Source of the DNA: Ricinus communis | Taxonomy: Eukaryota > Streptophyta > Magnoliopsida > Malpighiales > Euphorbiaceae | Reading direction: 5' to 3' | Assembly: GCF_019578655.1 (NCBI RefSeq) | Contig: NC_063259.1 | Coordinates: 14,908,489-14,972,488 of the forward strand | DNA: 64,000 nucleotides | Part shown: one piece after another, positions 53,488 through 64,000 of the stretch | How the letters are laid out: every line of letters begins with the position of its first letter | Position numbering within the stretch: position 1 is the first letter of the stretch | Translations under genes and position numbers: made by a program | Notes under the pieces: model-generated | The model's database searches: none | Seen by the model: the letters and a program-made list of their open reading frames with translations, nothing else | What the model was told of the DNA's origin: nothing

Positions 53488-54300
53488 TCTTCAAATGTAG
53501 AGGCTGCTCTTACTAAGGAATTATAATCTATCTCAGGTATTCATTTGACATGTGATTTGGGAATATATCTTAGAGCTCCCTCAATCTATGGTAGGGTATT
53601 AAGTAAGTCCCACCAATATTTGATAGAGTTAATGATGAGTTGGCATGGTGGATGGCGAAGCAATTGCCATTAGTAGGCCAAATTACTTTTGCCAGGTTTA
53701 TGCTCTCCATGATCCCTTACTATGTTATGCAGATTGTAGCCATTCCCGAACGTGTTTGTGATCATTTAAAGAAACTTTATCAGTAGTTCATTTGGAATAA
53801 TAATAATGGTGGGAACTAAGAGCCTTTGTCTTGTGAGATGGGATCAAGTGTTGAGAGCAAGAGGATGTGGTCTTTTCTTAAACTGTTTTAAAGATTGGAT
53901 ATATGGATTTCTAGTTAATATTGGACATTGCACTGCAGTTGAAGTAGAGCTATAGGCAATGCATAAAGGATTTCACAAATCGATTCTTAAGGTTGATTCA
54001 TTGCTGATTGTGAATTTGCTAATCAAGATGGAGAATTATCACGGGCCACATTTGAATTTGGTCATTGCATGTCATCTTATGATGTCAAGCATTGGAGATT
54101 TCCAGATCTATCATGTTTTTCGGGAGAGGAATATGGTTGCCGACTAGTTATCTAATGTTGCTTTGGATTTTGAGAGAGGTGCGAGGGATATTTGTGTTCC
54201 TACTGTTAGTCTGGTTAGCATTCTCGAGGATGACATGATAACTGTTTCTAGGCCTAGACAAGTTGTTATTAGCTTTGTTTGTTTTTGGATTCTCCCTCTT
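53488..54300 (+). pseudogene. LINE remnant: reverse transcriptase C-terminus and RNase H
   Basis: Directly after the Pack-MULE target repeat the plus strand reads AWWMAKQLPLVGQITFARFM and LSMIPYYVMQIVAIPERVCD followed by a stop and FIWNNN, the typical region after the polymerase domain of plant LINEs. After a gap, WIYGFLVNIGHCTAVEVEL, a DSLLIVNLL segment (53996-54022) and IYHVFRERNMVAD match the plant RNase H domain found in the same elements. Stops at 53786, about 53952 and 54147 and missing segments show that it is inactive. The left part of the LINE was not found on the other side of the Pack-MULE. Confidence 0.7.
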
Positions 54301-54360
54301 AGTTATCACAAAAATAATAATAAAGAGAAAAGTATAAAAATAATTTTATCTTATTTATAA

Positions 54361-55829
54361 TAAAATTAAGATATATATATATATATTAATTCTATTTATC
54401 GTAAGTTAAATATAATTAATTATATACGAAATCATTTAATAAATGGTTTTACTATTAAAAATAAATAATAGAAATATAGAAAAATAAATTATAAAATATT
54501 TATTTATTTACCTTCTTTTAAGTAAAAATACCAAACTAAATAAACAATTGTAACACAATCCGGGCAAAATCTAGAATCTAATAAATTCAGGATAGTTTTG
54601 AGTAAAAGGAGGGTCCAATGTGCATGCCTCCCACCCCGCAACTGTTGTGCAAGTACACCGGTATGAGCTTAAAATGGACAGTCATCTGAGTCCTTGCATT
54701 AAATCATGGCAAAATATGCATTTAAGCCCTTAAACTTTACAATTTTATTTTATTAAACCATTTAGTTTTTATTTTATTTTATTAAATTCTTATATTTTTA
54801 TTTTACATTAATTGAGAATCCAAAAGTCTTGATCAAAACAGAAACAAAAGTATAAAAACTATAATATAACAAAAATTGGATAAAATATGTGTAAATAATC
54901 CTTAATTTAATTAAAAATAAAAATAATGGAATAAAATAAAATTCAGAAGCTTAATAGAATAAAATAAAAAAAAAATCATGAAATTAATGATGAACTTGGA
55001 TCTTGAATCATCACCAAATCATACTTTGCATTATACTTTTTCTAAAAGAAAAAAGAAACAAATACTTCCCATTATACTTCTATTCTATGCTATCATCACA
55101 TTATTTTGGTTAATTACTAATAATTGCTTTTGCTATTATAATTAATACTATGATGGTTGTTCTTGAAGGATGAGTCTCACCATTAATTTATTTTAAAAAG
55201 TAAGATTCTATTAGTAAATTGTTTCATTCTTTGTTTAAGGTGTAGATAGACTTTCTAATAATTGAGGTATTCATTAAAAGAAAACATGTACTTGCATGGA
55301 AGGATTTGGACTTGGAGATTACTAAGCCATCATGCATAATGTATTTATTTTTGAGTCTAAGTATTTTTTTTATATGTATATTTATTTTTTACACGTAATA
55401 TTTAAGTTGATGTGCAAATTTTATAATTTTTATATTAATTAAATAATTAATAAGCACAATGATTTTAATTTTAAAAATAGCATTTATAATTATAATTATA
55501 AATATTATATTAATTAATAAATTAATTTTATAGAATAATTTTTAATTTTAAAGAATAATATATTAATTATACATATGATTAATAAATCAAGACATAAAGT
55601 TATTTTAACATGTATCCTTATTTTTAATATAGAATATTAAGATTTATTAAATATTTTTATAAATTCATTCACATTGTTATTCATAATGAAAAAAATTAAC
55701 AGTATGATAAAATGCGAATAAATGATTAATTACATATTTAAAATTATCACCAAGTTATAGCATAACTTCTTTCTCTTTTATATAATTTTTAAATTCAAGG
55801 GATCGATCGAAAATTAAGAGAGTATTTAG
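54361..55829. other. AT-rich sequence with a possible small TIR element
   Basis: Around 54715-54990 an arm containing tttattttattaaaccatttag faces a similar arm in inverted order (ending ataaaataaaaaaaaaatcatg), suggesting an old MITE of about 275 bp. The rest is AT-rich filler. No gene was seen. Confidence 0.35.
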
Positions 55830-56495
55830 TTCAGAGGTCTCATGTATTTAATAGTTGTTTCTTACTGAACAACTACATTAAACCATTTGGTAAATACTTA
55901 AGAAACAGCAACTGATAGTTGATTTAGTCCCAATCAGCTGTTGATTGTATCAGTTCTATTTTAAAGCATTTTCTTATTAGCTGATAGTTTATTTGATTTT
56001 TATTTATTTATTTGGACATTATTATCTTTATTAAAGCTTATTAATAATAACTTATTTTAAGTTGATATTAATTAATATTTTATAATAAATAATTATTATT
56101 TTGAAATCATTTTTAATAGTTAAATAATTATAATATTTATAATTATGGTATTTAAAATCTAAAAAAATTTATTAATAGAATTTAAATTTAAATTTCTACT
56201 TTTAAAATAATTTTTGTAAATATTTTTAACAAATAAATATAATTGAACTAAAAGAAATTAATTATAATATTTTAATTATTATAAGTTATTTTTATTAATT
56301 TATATCATTGAATATAATATTAATAAAATAGAATATATTTAACGATGAATTATACCATCAATAATTATTTAACATATTAATGGCAACCGGTAATAAAATT
56401 TTACAAGATAATTTAATTTATCAACTATCAGCTATCAGCTTGCAGCCACCAGTTACCAGCTGCATTGATTAGCCGAACTAATCAGGATCTAAGTA
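55830..56495. repeat. possible non-autonomous DNA transposon with CAGCTGAT-type ends
   Basis: Words such as aactgatagttgattta and tcagctgttgatt lie at 55910-55945, and their approximate reverse complements (caactatcagctatcagc, accagctgcattgatt) at 56430-56470, around an AT-rich centre. This is the look of many plant hAT-like MITEs. The exact ends are not resolved. Confidence 0.4.
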
Positions 56496-59400
56496 TGATA
56501 ATTTTTTTTTTTTTTTAAAGTTAGGTGTTGGAACCTTTACTAAGAAACTTTAAGAAAAAGAAATTAGAAAGAAAGCAATGATAAAATTTGGTTTGGTTAT
56601 GGTTAGAAGGATACCTGCAAAAAGAGCAATCATGCATTTAGGCCGGCTTGTTGATGAGTCTTAATCATAACGAATTCCTAATTAGTGTATTCTTTGACCG
56701 ATGATAACAGGATCACAACTTCTTGATTCCAATTAATGTACATCTGGCCCATCAAAGTATATCATTATATACAGGCTAGTTTACAGAACTACCACTTTTT
56801 ATAAGAATAATTATATTTTTACTTAGAAAGAAAATTCTTAAAAATTATATTTTCTGAAAAAATATATTTATAAAAACATGCACAAATTAAATATATTAAA
56901 AATCAACTAAACATAAATCATATTAAAAATTTATATTAATAATATTTTTTTTCACTTTGTGCCAGTACTTTAACTTCATTTATACTAATAAAAAAATTTC
57001 TTCAACTACAAGATGAAATTATTATTCTTTTCTAAAAAGGATAAGTATTATTAATGTGAAATTGAAATTTAATTTCTAATATTTTAACACATAAACATAA
57101 TTTTTGAATAAAATAAATAAATTTTTAATATTTGGAACAAATTTAACAGTAAATAAGAATTCAAGTAAAAAAATTGATGATAATCTTTATAAATCTAAAA
57201 ATTAACAAAACATCAACTATAATAATTTAGTCTAAAAATTAAAAGATTTTAAACCAAAATAATTTATTTTTATATAAGCTTTTAAAAGAATAAACTTTTT
57301 TTTTTTGAAAATGAGAATGAACTTATAACATAGAGCAAAATCCAACAAAATTTTTAAAGAAATTCAAAAAGTCAATATTTTTATTTTACATAAAAAAAGC
57401 TATGATAGAAATTAGAGAGAAAAAAAAAAAGAGAAATTGATACTCAAAAGAAAAATAAATAATAGTACAAAAAAATAATATTTTTTTATATATCTTATAA
57501 TTAACCAAATATTAACTAAACATCAACCATACTAATCATAAAATCAATTACACATCAACTGTACATCAACTAAAAATCAACAAAATTATTTATTTAGATT
57601 TTGTAACTTTAGCAATGACATCACCTTCAACTATGTAACTTTTCATATATAATTAAATTAATATAGTTAATATAATTAAGTAACAATAGAGAAAATAGAA
57701 TATATAATTTTGTGTTATAAAAGAATTATTTTAAATATGGTGAGTATTAAATTATGATAATAATTTATATAATTAATTTGTATGAATTTATTTGATCAGA
57801 TCAAAGCAATAATTATATTAAATTAATATTTGAAATATAAATGAATAATGGTGGTATAAACTTAATTCTATGGTTATTAGCTTAGTGCTAATAACCACAT
57901 GAAATAATTCACTTGCAATATTACTAATAGTGAAGTATTATAATAATAATAAACACATGAATTAATATATTAAAAAATAAAATTAAAAGTATCATACTTT
58001 TTTTTCTGACTTCTTGTCTTTAATTTTTGCGAGAAAATATATTGAGTTATTTGAACTCCATCATACACATATGGTGTGATATAATAATACATTAATTTCT
58101 TATAGGATTAAATTAAATTAGATTAATAACTAATTAATTCTATTGGGATTAAAAAACTGAATTAATTACATATAAAATTAGATAAGATAAGAATAGTAAT
58201 TACCGATTAATTTTGAAGTTATCTTAGTCAGTTTAAAAAAATTTCACTTTGTGCTTTTATCATATTATAAAATATTACATAAAATAAAACATTTTGACAT
58301 AAGCATAGTCGTTCATATTATTTAATAGTTAAAAAATTAACAATTATATTTTCATAAACCAACTTCATTCCTTGTTGAATAATTAATAATTATATTATTC
58401 AATAATTAATAGAATTTAGAAAATAATCATTAATTATTGCAAATAATATTTTGAAGAAAAATATTAATTGCTTATATATCTTTTTTCTTACACTCATTTT
58501 AGTTGAAATGATTAATTTTGTAGAATTTATTTTTAAATCTAAAAGTTTATATGTTTGATTGAAATGAAAGTTCATTTATAATTGTAATTCATTAAATTCG
58601 TAAAATTTATTATAAATAAACAAAAGAGTAAAATTCAAAAAATTATAATATGGTTTGATGCTTTTTTACTTGAGAAACGAAGATATTTTTTGTATAAAGG
58701 AGTATCACATGTTATATTTTCTTAGCATTTCTTAGATATATATTTATGTTTTTATTATTTTTGACATAGTCTTACCTGTATTTAATATGACCTATTGCTA
58801 AATTATGAATTTAGAAGCAATGTACCATCTAACATATATCAAAGAATTTATAAATATATTAAAATTTTATTTAAAAATATTATTTCTTAAATTTGGTTAA
58901 AATTAAAAATATATGTATTTAACAATTTTTTATGATCACAAAATATCTAATTGGATGCTAAATTAATTAAAAATACTTATTTTATCAAATATTTATGTTT
59001 CTATTAATATTTACGATCTAAAAAATGAGAAAAACATTAACTGTACTTAAAAAATATTGAAAAATTAAATATATATTACTCATTTGATACAAAAATTACA
59101 TTTATCCCTCAAACCACAAAATCATTTTTTAAATTTTATCCTAAATAAAATTTTAACGAAATAGGTATAATTAAGAAATAGAATCTTAAGGCAATATATT
59201 TCATAAGAATAATTTCGTTTAATTTTCTTTTTCATTTTCTCTTATATGTTCTATCTCTATGAATTCTTTTATTATAAATTATTTAAAATATAATATAATT
59301 TCATTTGAAATGGATCTAGTTATTATTTAATGCATAAATTATATGAACTTATTTAAAAATAAAATTAATTTCTCAATAAATTTTAACTAAAATTAGTGTT

Positions 59401-59879
59401 AGTGTTTATTATTTTTTAACGCTTATTATTAATAGTAAATTTCATATTTGATAAGTTACCAAATTAAAAAAATATTAAAATTCATTAAATAAAAAAAATC
59501 TTCTTTACACATGTATCGCTAAAAGAATGTAATGAGATGAAAATTATATTTTCTGTTAAAACAATGTGCATTTCTTATGAAATTATTTTATAATATGATT
59601 CTTTTTATGCCAATTACTTGGGTTAAAACTTAAGTATTTATCTTGTATTTTTATGACAATTTTTTTAATTTTATATAATAATTTATTTAAATTTGTGTAT
59701 GTAATTTACTTTTAATACATTAATTTTATATTATTTTATAGTTTTCATTTTTTGTGCGTACATTAATCTATAATTTATGTATGTACTTTATTTTTAATAA
59801 TCTCAATATTTTAATAATTTTTTTAGTTTACCAAGTATATTAATTATAGAAATCGACTATGTTTATTTGTATAAAAAAA
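56496..59879. other. AT-rich intergenic sequence, no gene seen
   Basis: This is strongly AT-rich with no coding exon. A perfect 11-bp stem with a 5-base loop lies at 57871-57897 (tggttattagc / gctaataacca). I attach no function to it. Confidence 0.5.
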
Positions 59880-60376
59880 TATCTTGTGGTTTCACCATTT
59901 GATAATTTAGAGTATGTTTTTTTTTTAACAAAAAGAGGCATGTAATTATGTGTCGTGACAAAAAAATGTCTCACTATTAAAAAGTCTCGATTTATAACGA
60001 TTCAACCATCTATATTTCGATCAATTATCATTATCAAATTTTTCATGTTTGATAATATGAATTTGGAGCTTTAATAACTTATAATTTCATTATTTGACTG
60101 TTAAATTATAGTTTGAGAAGCCATTGATTCGATGCGATCGATTTAACAGTCAAACAATAGCGTTTTCAGTTATTAAGGTCTAAATACAAATTATTAAACA
60201 CAAGAAATATAATAATAACAACTGATCGGAGTAAAGATGACTAAATTCTTACAAATTAAAATTTTTTAATAATGAAATATCTTTTTTTTTGTAATGATTT
60301 ATAACCACACACCTCTTATTGTTTGGAAAAAAAAACCACATACACCAAATTGTCAAATAGTGAAACTACAAAATAC
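59880..60376. mobile_element. foldback MITE, almost fully palindromic (about 0.5 kb)
   Basis: The left half, starting tatcttgtggtttcaccatttgataattt, is matched along almost its whole length by the reverse complement of the right half, which begins tattttgtagtttcactatttgacaattt. The arms can be followed from the tips to the sequence tttgactgttaaat near 60091-60104 and its mirror at 60140-60153. The central loop is only about 35 bases. Differences are scattered single bases and small gaps. No coding region lies inside. A transcript through it would form a hairpin of about 230 bp, a possible small-RNA source. A target duplication was not resolved. Confidence 0.75.
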
Positions 60377-61440
60377 TTTTATATATTTTTTTATATATAG
60401 GCATCATACTAATGTATAATTTTTTATTTGAACTATTATATTAATATATTAACAAACCTCTAGTTCCATAAAAGCTCAGGTATAATTCTCCGGCTCACGT
60501 AGAGAACCAAAGCAATCTTCGCATTACAAAACCAGATCTTAATAGCAAATTCTCAAAGTTTACGAATCAGAATCACAGTTCCCCACAAATAAAAAAGAAG
60601 TTGAACAATGGATGGCTTCCATGGCTTATTCTAGTTCTCATGGATTCTCTTACTAAAGGCTCCCACGATGAAGTTGTTGTTGAATTTCTGTAAGGTTTTT
60701 GAGTGAAAAGTTATTCTTCACTAGCCAAAAACCTCTCTAAAAAGTACTTATACATCGTCTCTTATAATTTAATTTCAAAATTAAAAATATATTCTCACAA
60801 TCTGATTTTATAAAATATTTCTCATGAAATATTTACGTCTGATTCTTAAATTAATGAAACATTTTCAAGTTTTCTATAGGGTTTCTATTGTATTTTAGTT
60901 ACTTCTATATTTTATGGCTTATTTTGATTAAATGGTATAGCATGAGAAATATTGTACTGCCAAAATCAACTTTCAAATTAGAGAAGACAACATATTAGGT
61001 CTCCTTTTTTTTTGAGAAATATTGTAAATTGTAAAAGATGAATTTTGAGCATGTGATTTTAAATCTAGTTTATTGTGCAAAAAAATCCTTGTATCATTTG
61101 GATGTGAGAATAAGGAGAAATTATAAAAATATTAAAGTGTAATCAAATTCTATCAATCAATAGAGCAATAAAAAGAGTTTGACTTTTAATTGATATGTAA
61201 ATGGGAGAATTAGAAATACTTCTTATACTAAGAAAATTAGAAGACATCTTCAAGTTTTCAAATGTAAAAAAAAAAAAATTAAATATATAAAAAAATCAAA
61301 TATATAAGGCGTGTTTACTTATAGAAAATATTATATCAGCTTTCTAGGGAATTTTTAAATAAAAATAAAGAATAATTTCCTAATTTTTTTTGACATTGAA
61401 ACAATTTAATTATTAGATTTATACTAATTAACTAATTTTA
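60377..61440. other. intergenic sequence with one GC-richer patch
   Basis: Between 60470 and 60740 the base composition is near that of coding DNA (for example ctccggctcacgtagagaacc and atggatggcttccatggc), but no frame stays open for long and no family is recognised. It could be a decayed gene fragment. The rest up to 61440 is AT-rich. Confidence 0.3.
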
Positions 61441-61446
61441 TAATTG

Positions 61447-62022
61447 TCAATATATATATATATATATATATTCAATATCTACATAAAAGTAAATATATTT
61501 TAGAATATTTATCATATATATAATAAAAATAAATAAATATAATAGAATATAAATATATATTTTACAGTAATTAATAACTCTACATAACATGTACCTAGTC
61601 CAACTATGATAAAGAGATCCGAACAGTACGGAATAATATTGAAACAACATCCAAGTCAAGAAAGGATAAGAACTTCTAACTAGATGAGGAATTCCGAATA
61701 ACATGTTCATCCCTACATTTCTGAGAATCAGATCTGAACAGGACAAAGAGGCAAAATCCAACTAGAAGACTAACTTTCTATTTGCTAGGATATGAGTCAT
61801 ATTCTTATACGAAAAAGACCAACTTAATACTATATAAAGAGGTTAGGTCCTATGATGTGAGGTACATTACATTCACCTTGACGTTATACACTTACATCTT
61901 GTTTCCTACACATTTGACTTAAGTATCAGAATGGATTCAAGAGATCTATCTCTAGTGTTCCGTTAATTTACTTGTTCATAAGTATACTTTCTTTGAGAAT
62001 TATTATGATAGGTGATGCATCA
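61447..62022 (+). mobile_element. 5' LTR (right part) of a gypsy retrotransposon
   Basis: The stretch ends in GATGCATCA just before a primer-binding site. It contains a TATA box (tatataaaga at 61831) and a following transcribed part, as expected for the U3/R/U5 layout of an LTR. The left end is obscured by TA repeats at 61449-61472 and may lie further left. The open frame on the minus strand (61447-61761) is a chance frame. Confidence 0.55.
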
Positions 62023-62024
62023 AG

Positions 62025-62042
62025 TGGCGCCATCTGTGGGAA
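62025..62042 (+). other. gypsy primer-binding site
   Basis: The sequence TGGCGCCATCTGTGGGAA, two bases after the LTR end, has the form of the tRNA primer-binding site that many plant gypsy elements (Tat/Ogre-like group) use. Confidence 0.7.
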
Positions 62043-62058
62043 AAAGTTATAAAAAAAT

Positions 62059-62568
62059 ATGTTTTTTACTATGACTGACATAGTACTAGTTGATCCTTCA
62101 AGAGGAGGAGTTAATGCTACTTTAACACCTCCTGCACCATCAATCATCCCATCAGCAGCAGATATGGGCAATTTCGAGCAGCTAGGGGCGTCTTAGCCCA
62201 TAGTCTCATCTCAACCTATAAATCCATTTGCATTAGTGATTTCTTCATCTTTATTGCTATTACAAGTCAATAAAATATATGACTAGTACCACTAAATCTA
62301 TACTAGACACCACTTATTAGAATTTTCCAATTGTATTGGCCCTACTTGATAATCCTCTAGTGGTCTCCCTACCTCCTTTGACTGCCAAGGCCGACTCTGA
62401 TTTAGGAATCCCACCATTCCCCCCTAGTTCTCTATTGGTCCCTTTGGCCCAGCACACTCATATATGCAAGTTCCATACACCTTCAAATTTATCAACAGTC
62501 TCTGAGACTCCAATCAGCAACTCCCAACCTATTCAAGCTCCTTCCCCCCATGTCATTATTATCAAGAT
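62059..62568 (+). pseudogene. start of a gypsy gag region, broken
   Basis: Just after the primer-binding site an ATG at 62059 opens 45 codons that end in TAG at 62194-62196. Similar Pro/Ser-rich text continues after the stop, and in another frame at 62336-62568 (LPPLTAKADSDLGIPPFPPS). The composition fits the low-complexity N-terminal part of a gypsy gag. The region is then interrupted at 62568 by a copia element. Confidence 0.45.
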
Positions 62569-62768
62569 TGAAGAAAAGAAGAAATATGTGTCTATCTCAT
62601 TACGTATTACATGTTAGTTATATACATAGAGAGCTAACAACTATATAAGGAAAACCTAGCTATCTGTGTATCTATACAAGGAATAACCAATACAAGGAAA
62701 TACATAATAAGAGGAATTAGCTAAGTGACAGCTAATGGTTGGATCCGATGATTCTTCTCTTATTGACA
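62569..62768 (-). repeat. copia 3' LTR, 200 bp
   Basis: It has TG...CA ends on the minus strand and a polypurine tract adjacent to the 5' end of the LTR. The final codon of the copia reading frame (TAA at 62760-62762) lies inside the LTR, so the frame overlaps the polypurine tract and the first bases of the LTR. Confidence 0.75.
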
Positions 62769-64000
62769 TCCCCCCTCAAATTGATGATAGTTATCAACAA
62801 GCATCAATTTGCTAGTAAGATATGCATGGCGAGCTGAAGACATAATCTTAGTGAATATATCGGTAATTTGATCATGAGAAGAAACATGGACAAGATGTAG
62901 AATTTTATCATGAACCAATTCACGAATGTAGTGGCAATCCACCTCAATATGCTTAGTCCTTTCATGTTGTACTAGATTTGTCGCAATGATTATAGCTCTA
63001 GTATTGTCTCCAAAAAGAGTGATAGGTTGTGAGCAAGGAACACCTAGTTTTGCAAGGAGTCATTAAAGCCATACAATCTCTGAACTAACGGAAGACATTG
63101 AGTGATACTTAGCTTCTGTCGATGATTTAGACACCCACGCCTGCTTCTTACACTTCCAGGAAATAGGAGAAGCACCCAAAAATACATACCAGCCTGTTGT
63201 GGAACACCGAGTATCAACACACCCAGCATAATCAGCATCGGCATATGTTGTCAAAGTTGGAGAATTATTTGAAGGAAAAAATATGCCACGGTCACAAGTA
63301 CCCTTAATATAGTGAAGAATACGATGAACAATTGAGAGATGATGCCAACGAGGTTGAGAAATAAATTGACTTACAACCTGTACAGCAAAGGAGATATCGG
63401 GCCGTGTGATAGTGAGATAAATAAGATTGCCTACTAACCGGCGGTACAAAGTAGGATCCGAGATAAGTGCTCCATCTTCACATGTCAATTTCAAGTTTTG
63501 CTCCATGAGGTTGGAGCAAACTTTGTTATCAGTTAAATTGGCTATTTTCAGCAAGTCATCAATGTATTTGCATTGAGTAAGAAGAATGCCACTAGAAGAG
63601 TAAGATACTTCGAGGCAAAGAAAATAAGTGAGAACGCCGAGATCTTTCATATGAAAAGAATTATGGAGATGCTTCTTAAAATTTATAATTCCTTGTTCAT
63701 CACTACCTATAATAACCATGTCATCTACATAAAGAACCAATATCACAACACCAGCATGAGAGTGACGAGTAAACAAAGACGGATCATTAGGACTCTACTG
63801 AAAACCAACTGCACAAATGGTAGAATAAGATTTTTCAAACTAAGCTCTAGTAGAATAAGATTTCTCAAACCAAGCTCGAGGCGCTTGCTTAAGACCATAT
63901 AGAGATTTACTGAGTTTACAAACTAGATTACGATCAGCAAGAGAGTATCCAGGAGGACACATCATATGAACTGTCTCTTTCAAGTCTCCATGGAGGAAAG
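62760..64000 (-). pseudogene. copia pol: reverse transcriptase and RNase H, partial
   Basis: From the right edge leftwards on the minus strand: [20 protein letters not shown], the polymerase active site LYVDDMVIIG (about 63731), NLIYLTITRPDISFAV, then RNase H with YADADYAG, STTGWYVFLG and SKSSTEAKYHSMSS, then GVPCSQPITLFGDN, HIEVDCHYIRE and the end FEGGCQ. Two adjacent stops (TAA TGA at 63057-63062) follow EIVWL, and a stop sits in a 30-bp tandem duplication at 63821-63880, so it is inactive. Integrase and gag lie outside the window. Confidence 0.88.
63821..63880. repeat. 30-bp in-frame tandem duplication in copia reverse transcriptase
   Basis: The unit tagaataagattt...aagctc at 63821-63850 is repeated at 63851-63880 with four differences. 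It repeats ten codons ([10 protein letters not shown] region) in frame; in the downstream copy the Trp codon has become TAG. Confidence 0.85.

Larger units (their letters stand above)
62564..64000 (-). mobile_element. copia retrotransposon (3' part) inserted in the gypsy element
   Basis: Read on the minus strand: reverse transcriptase and RNase H, then the polypurine tract TTTGAGGGGGGA (62769-62780), then a 200-bp 3' LTR (62569-62768) that starts TGTCAATAAG and ends TTTTCTTCA. The bases after the LTR (62564-62568) give one copy of the putative target repeat AAGAT; its partner lies beyond the window. A short LTR of this size is typical of Ale-like and related copia lineages. Confidence 0.8.

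Noticed and set aside
57871..57897. Perfect 11-bp hairpin as a terminator or small RNA
   Set aside because: Rho-independent terminators do not apply in a plant nucleus and the stem is too short for a microRNA precursor; chance or the centre of an old MITE is likelier.
61447..61761. 104-codon open frame on the minus strand
   Set aside because: It lies in the gypsy LTR region and its C-terminal half is translated TA repeat.

Overview
The window is nuclear DNA of a flowering plant, most likely a dicot. It is very AT-rich, the genes have many GT-AG introns, three of the products are organelle-type or plant-type housekeeping proteins, and the spaces between genes are filled with plant LTR retrotransposons, Mutator-like elements, LINE remnants and small inverted-repeat elements. 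A rosid such as a member of the Malpighiales would fit, but the species cannot be fixed from the sequence alone. There is no bacterial operon, CRISPR array or viral genome.

Five protein genes can be reconstructed exon by exon. (1) Minus strand, 3124-6296: CTP:phosphocholine cytidylyltransferase, six exons covering the whole catalytic domain; the exons for the C-terminal lipid-sensing region are not found. (2) Minus, 8077-11409: a small organelle-targeted single-RRM protein, four exons, 152 aa, with a 2.67-kb first intron. (3) Minus, 22115-22771: mitochondrial ribosomal protein bL12m, an intronless CDS of 218 aa with an intron in its 5' leader. (4) Plus, 33208-36757: urease accessory protein UreD, eight exons, 294 aa. 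(5) Minus, 38343-47128: UDP-N-acetylglucosamine pyrophosphorylase, fifteen exons, 500 aa. Genes 4 and 5 converge. The five genes act in unrelated housekeeping pathways (phosphatidylcholine synthesis, organelle RNA metabolism, mitochondrial translation, urea nitrogen use, UDP-GlcNAc supply) and do not form a cluster.

Mobile DNA: a 2.84-kb gypsy-type solo LTR with a perfect 5-bp target duplication (12504-15338); a probable SIRE-like copia solo LTR (16662-18474); a long-TIR element just upstream of the bL12m gene (23341-24232); a decayed Mutator transposase locus with an LTR-like insertion in it and a GRF-type zinc-finger remnant beside it (25980-28930); repeats related to gypsy LTRs (28930-31360); an AT-rich repeat zone with TA microsatellites (47.6-52.3 kb); a Pack-MULE with a perfect 10-bp target duplication that carries a DUF641/IRKI-like gene fragment (52307-53477); a LINE reverse transcriptase/RNase H remnant touching it (53488-54300); several foldback elements, the clearest at 59880-60376; and at the right edge a copia element (its end at 62569) inserted into the 5' part of a gypsy element.

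The best candidates for a second look are the truncated cytidylyltransferase gene, the Pack-MULE carrying the DUF641 fragment, the nearly fully palindromic foldback element, and a 77-bp GC-richer island embedded inside a TA microsatellite at 50.07 kb.
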